A DNA stretch of 32,110 bases from Oscillospiraceae bacterium (GCA_012520915.1 JAAYNJ010000016.1:1-32110); one strand, 5' to 3'. Numbered from the stretch's first letter, positions 14,980 through 22,410 are shown. Translations and numbers: made by a program. The notes: generated by a model from the letters alone, not told the origin.

Positions 14980-15008
14980 GTTAGCTCCAACTAACCAATT
15001 TAATTATA
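14980..15008 (-). promoter_or_regulatory. Promoter of the MBL-fold gene with iron-box palindrome (site S3)
   Basis: On the minus strand TGT-TATAAT is an extended -10 (TATAAT at 15003-15008). Site S3, GTTAGC-TCCA-ACTAAC (14980-14995, one mismatch in the palindrome, TTAG-N6-CTAA core intact), lies just downstream over the likely transcription start. Confidence 0.7.
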
Positions 15009-15118
15009 ACACGTTATTACAGAGAAAAATATACTGAATCCTAATAAATTTAAACCATAGCCGGAATCCGTTTTTTAATCTGCAGCTGGTGTATGGAGGT
15101 GTATTTTAAAACCGACAC

Positions 15119-16234
15119 TTATCCCAATAACTCACGACGGTCACGGCGACTTTCCTGACGCCCCTTCTCACTGAGTTTAAGAAGATTTCCCTCCAAGATG
15201 ACCCTGCCGTCTGATAGCAGCTTTTTTACAACGCGCTCTGCAAACTTTTTATCCCAATGCATATGCAAGCGGATGGTTTTATAAAGAGCCTCTTCCTCTT
15301 CTTTTGGAGTTCCTTCATGATGCCACAGATGAAACATCAGCGTTTTTTCTGCGAAAATGTAGCGTTGTCTGTACCTGCGGATAAGTACACTAATCAAACC
15401 GCGCCTTGGTACAAATAGAAAAACGATTAGGAATGTGAAACCTGTCATCACAGCCATGCTGCCTGCAATGGAGACATCTTTCCATGTTGCCAAATGGTAG
15501 CCTGATATTGCATTGAACAGACCGATGACGGCTGAGAGGACAATCATCTTTTTGAGATTATCTGTCATTAAATATGCGGTAACGGGGGGACCGATCATGA
15601 AAGCAACTACTAAGATTGACCCCACCGCTTCAAAAGCGCCGACCGTAGTCAATGATACCAGCCCCATCAGAAGATAATGTATTATGCCCGGAACAAAACC
15701 CAAGGCAGCCGCTAAATTCGCATCAAAGGTTGCCAGCTGCAATTCTTTGTAAAACAGCAGGATGAACACGAGGTTTATAGCCACCAGGGCGAAGGAAATA
15801 TATATGCCTTTTGCGCCGATATCCCTGCCCATAACGTAAAGCCGGTCGAAAGGTGCAAAGGCCAATTCTCCCAGCAGCACCGAGTCTGTATCGAGGTGAA
15901 CGTTTCCGGCGTAACGGGTAATCAGGATGATGGCAATAGAGAATAAAAGAGGGAAGATTATGCAGATGGAAGCATCTTCGCTGATGAGTTTGCTTTTGTA
16001 AACCAATTCGGTCAGCCATACGGTAAAAACACCCGTCAGAGATGCGCAGACAAGCAATATCGGGGATTCCAGGTTGCGCGTCAGGAAAAAACCCGTCACA
16101 ATCCCAAGTAAAACGGTATGAGTGATGGCATCGGATACCATAGCCATGCGACGCAAAACGAGAAAAACGCCGGGCAGAGCACAAGCAACAGCGACTAACG
16201 CCGCGATCAGCTGAATTTCAAAAGCCGCCGACAT
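15119..16234 (-). CDS. troD: Metal ABC transporter permease with C-terminal winged-helix-like domain
   Basis: ABC-3 permease of 371 residues. Residues ~1-275 form the membrane part (ALPGVFLVLRRMAMVSDAITHTVLLG, FEAVGSILVVAFMIGPP). The last ~90 residues are soluble: LMFHLWHHEG...EEEEALYKTIRLH and RVVKKLLSDGRVILEGNLLKLSEKG, which reads like a DtxR-type winged helix with the final wing. TroD-like permeases with such tails are known among Mn/Fe importers. The start at 16234 has AAGGAGG eight bases upstream and is two bases after the troC stop; a longer reading from 16282 would run into troC. It forms the channel together with TroC. Confidence 0.88.
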   Translation of the reverse strand: MSAAFEIQLIAALVAVACALPGVFLVLRRMAMVSDAITHTVLLGIVTGFFLTRNLESPILLVCASLTGVFTVWLTELVYKSKLISEDASICIIFPLLFSIAIILITRYAGNVHLDTDSVLLGELAFAPFDRLYVMGRDIGAKGIYISFALVAINLVFILLFYKELQLATFDANLAAALGFVPGIIHYLLMGLVSLTTVGAFEAVGSILVVAFMIGPPVTAYLMTDNLKKMIVLSAVIGLFNAISGYHLATWKDVSIAGSMAVMTGFTFLIVFLFVPRRGLISVLIRRYRQRYIFAEKTLMFHLWHHEGTPKEEEEALYKTIRLHMHWDKKFAERVVKKLLSDGRVILEGNLLKLSEKGRQESRRDRRELLG

Positions 16235-16236
16235 TC

Positions 16237-17136
16237 TCAACCCTCCTTTTGATATGTTTTTACTGCTTTTTTTCGATGCCAACGCCTTGAGATAATACCC
16301 CTGCCGGGAGCGAACAGCATGCTGATTATCACAAATGTGCTTGCCACCACGACAATTGCGGGACCTGTGGGTATTTTAACCGTTAAAGAACTGATAAGTG
16401 TACCTATAAGTCCTGAAATACCGCCCAAAAAGGAGGACAATACCACCATCACCGACAGACGGTTTGTCCACTGACGAGCCGCCGCTGCCGGCGCTACCAA
16501 CATGGCGCTCATTAATATCACCCCTACGGTCTGAAGCCCTACTATAATCGCCGTGACGGTCATTGCAGACAGCAGGATATCCATTTTTCGAGGCGAAAAT
16601 CTCAAAGTGTGCGCATACTCACGATCAAAAATGAACAGTTTTATTTCTTTCCAAAACATCAATGTCAACGCCAGTAATACCGAACCCGCAATCAGCATAA
16701 TGTAGAGATCGCTATTAAGCATGGCGGATGCCTGACCGAAGATGAAACGATCGAGACCTGCCTGAGCAGCATTGGGCTGTTTTTGAGCATAAGTCAACAA
16801 AACGAGACCGAATCCGAAGAAGGTCGACATTATCAAGGCAAGAGCGCTGTCGAACTTAATGCGAGAAAAACGGATTATACCGAGTATCATAAAGGTGGCG
16901 GTTAAACCGGAAAGGGTAGCGCCGAACATTAAAGCTTCCGTGCTTTTACTGCCGGTGAGTAAAAAAATCAATACTACTCCCGGAAGCGCCGCATGCGAAA
17001 CGGCATCTCCAAGCAAACTCCGGCGCTCCAGAACCGAAAAGCTGCCAATCAAGCCGCTTATCAATCCCATCAGCACGGCTCCCAGCGAAACCACGCGGAA
17101 TGTATAGTCTCCGAGTAAACTTAATAATCCCTTCAC
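16237..17136 (-). CDS. troC: Metal ABC transporter permease
   Basis: ABC-3 permease of 299 residues with about eight membrane segments. The family block reads GLISGLIGSFSVLERRSLLGDAVSHAALPG (seen at ~21-50; quoted only as family marks GSFSVLERRSLLGDAVSHA), and VGVILMSAMLVAPAAAARQWT and PTGPAIVV follow. The start is GTG at 17136, overlapping the troB stop as GTGA, with GGGGGT upstream. It pairs with TroD in the membrane. Confidence 0.9.
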   Translation of the reverse strand: MKGLLSLLGDYTFRVVSLGAVLMGLISGLIGSFSVLERRSLLGDAVSHAALPGVVLIFLLTGSKSTEALMFGATLSGLTATFMILGIIRFSRIKFDSALALIMSTFFGFGLVLLTYAQKQPNAAQAGLDRFIFGQASAMLNSDLYIMLIAGSVLLALTLMFWKEIKLFIFDREYAHTLRFSPRKMDILLSAMTVTAIIVGLQTVGVILMSAMLVAPAAAARQWTNRLSVMVVLSSFLGGISGLIGTLISSLTVKIPTGPAIVVVASTFVIISMLFAPGRGIISRRWHRKKAVKTYQKEG

Positions 17137-18056
17137 CTGTTTTTACCCCCTCTCTTTGCAGGTTCCGTTCTCCGATAGGTCAAACGGACATTTTCTTCAT
17201 TAAAAGTATCCCTCATCGGTCCGGAGGCAATTACTTGGATATTGAGCAGAACAACCCAATTAAAGTATTCCTTTACAGTCTGCAGGTCATGATGAACTGC
17301 CACAACGGTTTTGCCTTGAGCTTGAATATTGCGCAGTAAATCTACAATTGCAAGCTCCGTTCGGGCATCCACCCCCTTAAAGGGTTCGTCCATCAGATAT
17401 AAATCGGCCTGTTGTGCAAGTGCCCGAGCTAAAAATACACGTTGTTGCTGACCGCCGGAAAGTTGGCGTATTTGTCGCGAGGAATAGTCCATCATACCTA
17501 CCTTTCGAAGCATATCCCGCGCTATTTCATAATCCTCGCTTCGTGGTCTGCGGATCCAGCCGAGATGTCCATACCGACCCATCAGTACCACATCAAGTAC
17601 CGTGGCGGGGAAATCCCATTCCACACTTTCGCTTTGTGGAACATAAGCAATGTCGGTGGCGGGTTTTTCTCTATCTGACGGGAAGAATCGGATTCTGCCG
17701 CTAATCCTCGGAACAAGCCCGAGAGCGGATTTAATAAGAGTGGTTTTTCCCGCCCCGTTCGGTCCGAGGATGGCAACCAATTGCCCCTCCGGAATATTTA
17801 AATCAACATCCCAAAGTACCGGGTTTTCAGCATAGGCTACAGTCAAATCTTCAATTTCCAAAACATTTTTTCTTTTTATCTCGTTGTTCTTTTCGCCGAT
17901 GTTGTCGACATTGTTGAGAGATGTAGTTATGAAGCTGTCGGAACTGCTTTGAGTATCGTCGAGAGAGCCCGAATATAGCTCTCCGCCGATATTTAAATCT
18001 AAACCTCGGGAATTCACAAATACATAGTTACCTAATATGTCTAAAAAACAGTTCAC
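17133..18056 (-). CDS. troB: Metal ABC transporter ATPase with mosaic N-terminal extension
   Basis: ABC ATPase of 307 residues. The nucleotide-binding domain starts only at ~residue 66 (NVLEIEDLTVAY); Walker A GPNGAGKTT, signature LSGGQQQR, Walker B LYLMDEP, switch His in VHHD. The first ~65 residues are foreign to the family: residues 14-53 are a diverged copy of the TroA C-terminus (VNSRGLDLNIGGELYSGSL against VNSRGFDVKIGGELYSDSL), and residues 1-13 resemble the TroC N-terminus. The start is GTG at 18056 with AGAGGTGG five bases upstream, a strong ribosome binding site, and there is no Met between there and the ATPase domain, so the extension is probably translated. Its role is unknown; it may be harmless debris of a rearrangement. 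Confidence 0.88.
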   Translation of the reverse strand: MNCFLDILGNYVFVNSRGLDLNIGGELYSGSLDDTQSSSDSFITTSLNNVDNIGEKNNEIKRKNVLEIEDLTVAYAENPVLWDVDLNIPEGQLVAILGPNGAGKTTLIKSALGLVPRISGRIRFFPSDREKPATDIAYVPQSESVEWDFPATVLDVVLMGRYGHLGWIRRPRSEDYEIARDMLRKVGMMDYSSRQIRQLSGGQQQRVFLARALAQQADLYLMDEPFKGVDARTELAIVDLLRNIQAQGKTVVAVHHDLQTVKEYFNWVVLLNIQVIASGPMRDTFNEENVRLTYRRTEPAKRGGKNR

Positions 18057-18271
18057 TTATTCCACCTCTTATTCTTTTACATAGTTCCCAAAACATTTAT
18101 ACTTTTCTTTTCGTTGACAGTTTTTCATCCTTCCGATTTTAACGATTCGACGATGGTATCTATATTTGCGCGAAAAGTAGCGATGTAGCTGTCGTGTCCG
18201 CTTTGAGCATCGCCGAGAGAATCCGAATACAGTTCTCCGCCGATTTTTACGTCAAAGCCTCGGGAGTTCAC
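17898..18271 (-). repeat. Diverged tandem copies of the troA 3' end
   Basis: Segment 18152-18271 (TroA codons 262-301) and segment 17898-18017 (TroB codons 14-53) are homologous: 25 of 40 residues identical by hand alignment, 254 bp apart, same strand. The copy in troB has Gly where TroA has the metal ligand Asp278, so it is not under selection for metal binding. Confidence 0.85.
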
Positions 18272-19054
18272 TGCCGCCTGCAAAGCCTCAACGTTGCGGG
18301 GAGGAATTGATGTTTCTATAAATATGGCCTGAATGCGCCTCTCGGCAATAAAGTCGGCAAGCTCAATCATATCTCCGGTGCCCGCTTCGGTTGTCGTACT
18401 TATTCCCTGAAGCCCCTTTACCTCAAAGCCGTAAGCGTGCCCGAAATATTGGAAAGCGTCGTGTGCGGTAACCAATACGCGCATATCTTCCGGAAGTTCG
18501 GCAACACGAATTTTGATGTAGTCATCCAATTCTTCAAGCTCCGTGATATACAAATCGAGTTGTTCTCGGTAGATATTTTCTCCGTCCTTGTCCAGTTCGC
18601 ACAACCTGCCACAGACATATCTTGCGGCATCCTGCCACAAAGAAACATCAAACCATACATGCGGATCAAAAATATCCCGATTTTCTTCGTCACGCAGAAG
18701 TCGACTTGAGTCAAGACCGTCCTCCAGGCTGATGACTTTGCGACCGTTCTTTTTAAGAGATTCCAACACATCCCCCATTTTTCCCTCCAGATCAAGCCCG
18801 TTAATTAAGACGATATCCGCATGTTGCAGGAGATCAACATCACCTGCGCCGGCCTTATACAAATGCGGGTCGACACCCGGACCCATTAAACCTGTTACCT
18901 CGAGACGCCCTTTACCCATATTTTCCGCAAGGTCGGCCAGCATGGTGGTGGTTGCCACCAATTTAAGGGGTCCGGGTTGTTTGTCGGTTTTGCACGCCGT
19001 CAATCCGCTTACAACAAGCAGAATTGCAAGCATTATAACAATCTTGTTTTTCAT
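18125..19054 (-). CDS. troA: Mn/Fe/Zn-binding lipoprotein of ABC importer
   Basis: Cluster A-I metal-binding lipoprotein of 309 residues, signal peptide with lipobox L-T-A-C (Cys21). The four ligands of the TroA/PsaA group are visible: His64 (DPHLY), His at ~132 (DPHVWFD), His at ~201 (TAHDAFQYFG) and Asp278 (GGELYSDSLG). There is no His-rich loop, unlike the ZnuA of this window, which favours Mn2+ or Fe2+ as cargo. AAAGGAG precedes the ATG. First gene of troABCD. No iron-box palindrome or Zur box is seen upstream of it, so its control differs from the other uptake systems here or uses a motif I missed. Cargo cannot be decided from sequence alone. Confidence 0.92.
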   Translation of the reverse strand: MKNKIVIMLAILLVVSGLTACKTDKQPGPLKLVATTTMLADLAENMGKGRLEVTGLMGPGVDPHLYKAGAGDVDLLQHADIVLINGLDLEGKMGDVLESLKKNGRKVISLEDGLDSSRLLRDEENRDIFDPHVWFDVSLWQDAARYVCGRLCELDKDGENIYREQLDLYITELEELDDYIKIRVAELPEDMRVLVTAHDAFQYFGHAYGFEVKGLQGISTTTEAGTGDMIELADFIAERRIQAIFIETSIPPRNVEALQAAVNSRGFDVKIGGELYSDSLGDAQSGHDSYIATFRANIDTIVESLKSEG

Positions 19055-19194
19055 GTTTTCTCCTTTGTAATAGTTTTAATCGGCAGTTTGATGTATCTTC
19101 TACCGATTCAAAGTGATACTAAGTCCGACATTATTAAATATATAAATCCATTTTTGACGGATAATCTTTGATCCATGTAAAATGCGCCTTAACA

Positions 19195-19232
19195 TTAAAA
19201 AAGAAAGTTGCGCCTTGAATACAAGGCGCAAC
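19195..19232 (-). terminator. Terminator after flavodoxin
   Basis: A perfect 11-bp stem GTTGCGCCTTG/CAAGGCGCAAC (19207-19217 with 19222-19232) with loop of four. On the minus strand TTTCTTTTTT follows. It separates the flavodoxin unit from troA. Confidence 0.9.
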
Positions 19233-19253
19233 AGGGGAGTGGTCTATTGTTTA

Positions 19254-19664
19254 TTATGAAGTCAGCTTTTCCGCCAATCGGCGACAGGCTGCAAGCCCTT
19301 CTTCGTCCGGAGTCAGATGACAAATCAACCCTTCGGCAACCATCACCGCGCCAAGTTCTTCACATTCTGCCTGCCAATTTCGCATCCACTCGCCGTCGCC
19401 CCAGTCATAGGATCCGAAGAGTGCGACTTTTTTGCCGGACAGCTTTCCCTTGACGCTGTCGAACATTGGGGCAAAATCGTCTTCTTCCAGAACTTCCGCT
19501 CCCATGGAAGGACATCCGAAGGCTATTGCGTCGTAGTCGGAAACAAAATCAACATTAAACTTGCTCGATTGAAACAAATCCGCGTTACAGGCCTTGGCAA
19601 TCTCCTCAGCCATCGCCTCGGTGTTGCCGGTTCCGCTCCAGTAAACCACAGCAATTTTGGACAT
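19254..19664 (-). CDS. Short-chain flavodoxin
   Basis: Flavodoxin of 136 residues. The FMN phosphate loop is WSGTGNTEAMA (~9-19); FGCPSMGAEVLEED and FGSYDWGDGEWMRNW give the two isoalloxazine-flanking loops (the Trp in the second stacks on the flavin). It carries electrons in place of ferredoxin and is commonly induced when iron is short. AAGGAGG lies before the ATG. It follows the DUF3793 gene by 26 bp and shares its tandem iron-box promoter, which fits an iron-sparing role. Confidence 0.93.
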   Translation of the reverse strand: MSKIAVVYWSGTGNTEAMAEEIAKACNADLFQSSKFNVDFVSDYDAIAFGCPSMGAEVLEEDDFAPMFDSVKGKLSGKKVALFGSYDWGDGEWMRNWQAECEELGAVMVAEGLICHLTPDEEGLAACRRLAEKLTS

Positions 19665-19690
19665 TAAATAAACCTCCTTGTTTTTATATG

Positions 19691-20254
19691 TCAGTCAGCA
19701 TAAATCAGCTGCAAAACACTTTGTCCCTGCCGAAAACATTCAAGACAGTGTTCCCGGCATCTTTTAAATAAATCGAAACGTTCACGAGCCCTTTCAGGTT
19801 GGGAATATACCTTCCAGAGACCGCAGAGAGTATAGCCTTTACCTTTGTTTGCGATAAAACCCGTTACATCTTCAAGAGGGTATCCTAAAAACAGGCCGAG
19901 CTCGTGAGGGAAGGTGTTGTTTTCCTCCATTTTTTTAAGCAGATGAGCAATGTTTGCCTCGTGTCCTTCGTCCACAGGATAACCCAAACCGCAGAGAAAA
20001 CATCTAAGGTCGCAATCGTCTAACATGGCTTCAATCATTTTCGGTCTGTATACGAAAATCTGCCTTGCGCCTTTCTTTCTGTCTATCATGCAGATACGTA
20101 CACCTTTATCCGAAAATGCTCTGTCCAATGATGAAAGGACTGTCTGAAAATCATTAAAGCCGGAAGGACGATAGGTAAAGAGACTTCCTGCTTTGTATCC
20201 CTTTAAAGTTGCCGATGTATGATGCACTATAAGTTTTTCAAAGGCCTCTCTCAT
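19691..20254 (-). CDS. DUF3793 family protein
   Basis: A 187-residue soluble protein that I assign to DUF3793 (Pfam PF12672) from the blocks LCGLGYPVDE, FPHELGLFLGYPLEDVTGFI and GYTLCGLWKVYSQPERA, and from its position beside flavodoxin, where family members are often found. Cys residues cluster in DDCDLRCFLCG and in RCREHCLECFRQG near the C-terminus, suggesting metal, Fe-S or heme-related binding; no function is established that I know of. First gene after a promoter with two iron boxes. The ribosome binding site (TAGGT) is weak. Confidence 0.8.
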   Translation of the reverse strand: MREAFEKLIVHHTSATLKGYKAGSLFTYRPSGFNDFQTVLSSLDRAFSDKGVRICMIDRKKGARQIFVYRPKMIEAMLDDCDLRCFLCGLGYPVDEGHEANIAHLLKKMEENNTFPHELGLFLGYPLEDVTGFIANKGKGYTLCGLWKVYSQPERARERFDLFKRCREHCLECFRQGQSVLQLIYAD

Positions 20255-20280
20255 GTACAGTACCTACTTAAAATTCATTA

Positions 20281-20333
20281 GTTAGCCTTTGCTAACTAAT
20301 GGTTAGCATAAGCTAACTCAAGTGAATTGTCAA
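20281..20333 (-). promoter_or_regulatory. Promoter of DUF3793-flavodoxin with tandem iron boxes (sites S4, S5)
   Basis: On the minus strand TTGACA (20328-20333), a 17-bp spacer and TATGCT (20305-20310). Site S5, GTTAGC-ATAA-GCTAAC (20302-20317), covers the -10; site S4, GTTAGC-CTTT-GCTAAC (20281-20296), lies after it and extends to a 10-4-10 palindrome (ATTAGTTAGC...). The two centres are 21 bp apart, two helical turns, so two dimers would bind the same face. Confidence 0.85.
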
Positions 20334-20495
20334 GTGTTTTCTGTTAAAATATAAATTTTTTTCATATCTGCAGAAGGTTTACTAACTGAGGTTGCTAAAA
20401 GAGCCTTGAAAATTAACTATGAAAATTTCTCAAATAAATTTCAGGTCTAAAAATACATTTTTGGTAATTTGTTTTACAAAAAATGAAAATTACAC

Positions 20496-20552
20496 TTTAC
20501 TTTTCTAAGCGAACATGATATTATTCTTTTAATGTAGTTAGCAAAGGCTAAC
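20496..20552 (+). promoter_or_regulatory. Orphan promoter with iron box (site S6)
   Basis: TTTACT (20496-20501), a 17-bp spacer and TATTAT (20519-20524) predict transcription from about 20531. Site S6, GTTAGC-AAAG-GCTAAC (20537-20552), lies immediately downstream; its 16 bases are identical to site S7 of the second feo locus. No gene of normal size follows for 800 bp. Confidence 0.6.
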
Positions 20553-20700
20553 TGCATGGACCATCAGATGACCTTTACAGGTCAGAGGAGATTACCATGC
20601 TATGCTGCTTCAGAAGCTGAACATTAAGAATTACCGCTTTTTCCACCCCTATTCGATAAAACAATTTTCTTTTTGTTAAGCATTTTGAAGTGACAATTCA
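20531..20700 (+). other. Candidate iron-responsive transcript: small RNA or leader with micro-ORFs
   Basis: Downstream of the S6 promoter lie a hairpin TGACCT-TTAC-AGGTCA (20569-20584), then AGAGGAG six bases before an ATG at 20597 that encodes only seven residues (MLCCFRS). A second ATG at 20602, eleven bases after the same AGAGGAG, encodes 25 residues (to 20679) beginning MLLQKLNIKNYRFF. The good ribosome binding site says that something is or was translated. I cannot tell whether this is a working small RNA, a micro-peptide, or the surviving head of a lost gene. Confidence 0.3.
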
Positions 20701-20707
20701 TCGAAGC

Positions 20708-20790
20708 AGCTGTCGGTAAGACAGAAACTAATTTAGCCACAATTTTCACTCTCTTTACAGTTAATTTTCTCTCCTTCCTTACCGACAGCT
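20708..20790. repeat. 13-bp perfect inverted repeat with 57-bp spacer
   Basis: AGCTGTCGGTAAG (20708-20720) and CTTACCGACAGCT (20778-20790). It could fold as a long hairpin in the transcript from the S6 promoter or be the ends of a tiny decayed element. No T-run follows, and I see no target-site duplication. Confidence 0.7.
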
Positions 20791-21126
20791 TTCTCCTCGC
20801 ATCTAAACGATATTAAGATAGGATTAATAGCAAAAGGGAAATCAAATATAATTTTTAACAGTCTTTGTTTTATTTTGATAAATTAGATATTAGAGAATCG
20901 AATATTTTCAATGCTTTAAAGTGTTATACACTCGTATCTGAATTAACAAACAGCAAGCACAGACCTGTCAAATTTTATTTTAGCGGTTGGCTCAAATAGA
21001 TTTTTCTCTTTTAAACCGGGACGGACGATGAAAGAATTATAAATAAAGTATATAAACAGTTTTATCTATCCTTGAGGAAACGAGCCGGAAGGTAGCCGAA
21101 CTAAGCCGCAATCTCTCCTGCGGTGA
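20791..21126. other. AT-rich stretch without recognised features
   Basis: About 330 bases between the inverted repeat and the gene remnant. Short readings in all frames are broken by stops; I see no operator, RNA gene or good promoter here. Confidence 0.5.
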
Positions 21127-21378
21127 ACGCAATCGGCTATCTTTGGCTTTCGGGCTATTGCGAGACAGTGTGTTCTCACTCCCGACGAGACGATTTCAAA
21201 TGTTGATTCGGAGAACATCTAACTGTTCGAGGAGTATATGCCGGACATTTTGTAAAGACAATATCCTGATTATCTTACAGTTTTTCGGTCATTCAACACA
21301 GGTGAGGACAGAATTTACAGGCTGAGGGAGGAAAAGCTTTTAAGCGGTATTCGATGTGACCATGTCTCTCGCTTTTAA
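21127..21378 (+). pseudogene. Remnant of an unidentified coding sequence
   Basis: One frame reads continuously like protein but holds two stops: CVLTPDETISNVDSENI, stop, LFEEYMPDIL, stop, then RQYPDYLTVFRSFNTGEDR and IYRLREEKLLSGIRCDHVSRF, ending with a TAA at 21376-21378. The charged, amphipathic composition is unlike random translation, and the end lies 13 bases before the hydrolase start, as a co-transcribed gene would. I do not recognise the family. The 5' part is lost or unreadable. Confidence 0.4.
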
Positions 21379-21391
21379 AAGGGGAACCCGC

Positions 21392-22309
21392 ATGAAAATC
21401 AGCAATAAAATCATAATGGCTGCGATGTGGCTGATGCACTATTTAAACCCGCCGGCTAAAGATGTCGACGAGATTTTTGCGCATGCTAAAAAGCACAATC
21501 AAAAACGGCACTTCAGACTGCCGAAGAGCAGAAGGACAGACTATAAGGTCAAAAAAATTCAAACCGGTAAGGGAAGCTATCCCTGTCTCCGTATGAAAAG
21601 GAAGAACAGTAAAACCGATAGAGCCGTCCTGTATATATGCGGAGGGGGAGGGGTGTATGACTACTGTCGCGCCCAGCTATTCCTCGCTAAAAAGCTTCTT
21701 AAGCGGGTGGAGGCGGAAATCTATTATCCTTTCTACCCGCCCTCAACCGTCTGTTCAATAAGAGAGACACATGCGATGATTTTTGAGAGCTATAGAGCCA
21801 TGCTGGACGAATACCCGCCCGAAAGAATAGGGGTTGTCGGACTCTCCTTCGGGGGGACGGCGGCAATGACCATGATCTCGTGGAACAATTCTTATAAAAA
21901 GGCCCTTCCCATGCCGGCTTTGACGATAGCTCTCTCTCCCGGACATGTTCCGGCGAACCCGGCGGAAAGAGAAATTCTTGAAAGATATCGGGGGCTGGAC
22001 CCCTTTGTTCCCGTGGAATGGGTGGAAGCTTTCGGATATATTAACAAAGGGGGAGAAGACCTCGAACACTGGCTGACTCATACTGCTCACGGTGATTTCA
22101 CAAACGCAGGAAAGATTTTGCTTTATTTTGCGGAAACGGAAAGTCTCGCTTATGCGTCATCCATATACGAGGAGTCGCTTAAAAGAGCGGGGGCGGATTA
22201 TCGTATTCATCTGGAGCCCGACATGCCCCATTGTTACGGGATTGCAAGGATAAATAAAGCATCAAAAAAAACCTATGATGAAATCACGGCTCTTTTAAAC
22301 GGTCTTTAA
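21392..22309 (+). CDS. Alpha/beta hydrolase (hormone-sensitive-lipase-like esterase)
   Basis: A 305-residue alpha/beta hydrolase. The oxyanion loop is GGGGVYDY (in place of HGGG), the nucleophile elbow is GLSFGGTA (catalytic Ser), the acid is probably the Glu of FAETESL, and the His is in DMPHCYGI. It resembles the Abhydrolase_3 esterases that act on short acyl esters; no signal peptide is obvious, although residues 1-25 are moderately hydrophobic. The start at 21392 follows AGGGGA by the right distance; an upstream ATG at 21356 would overlap the remnant and has no ribosome binding site. It ends at a strong terminator. Confidence 0.8.
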   Translation: MKISNKIIMAAMWLMHYLNPPAKDVDEIFAHAKKHNQKRHFRLPKSRRTDYKVKKIQTGKGSYPCLRMKRKNSKTDRAVLYICGGGGVYDYCRAQLFLAKKLLKRVEAEIYYPFYPPSTVCSIRETHAMIFESYRAMLDEYPPERIGVVGLSFGGTAAMTMISWNNSYKKALPMPALTIALSPGHVPANPAEREILERYRGLDPFVPVEWVEAFGYINKGGEDLEHWLTHTAHGDFTNAGKILLYFAETESLAYASSIYEESLKRAGADYRIHLEPDMPHCYGIARINKASKKTYDEITALLNGL

Positions 22310-22374
22310 TATCTATGATAAAACACATGGACGAGTGCAAAGAGTGGCTTTTGTTTAAATGTTTCGCAAGACTC

Positions 22375-22410
22375 AAACTTTTGTCAATCGGAAGTTGACA
22401 AAAGTTTTTT
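22375..22410 (+). terminator. Terminator after the alpha/beta hydrolase
   Basis: A perfect 13-bp stem AAACTTTTGTCAA/TTGACAAAAGTTT (22375-22387 with 22395-22407), loop of seven, then further T residues. The stop codon of the converging minus-strand gene lies inside this hairpin, so both genes may end here. Confidence 0.85.

Noticed and set aside
20708-20790. Inverted repeat as a Rho-independent terminator or IS ends
   Set aside because: No T-run after either arm, a 57-base loop, no transposase and no target duplication; kept only as an unexplained repeat.
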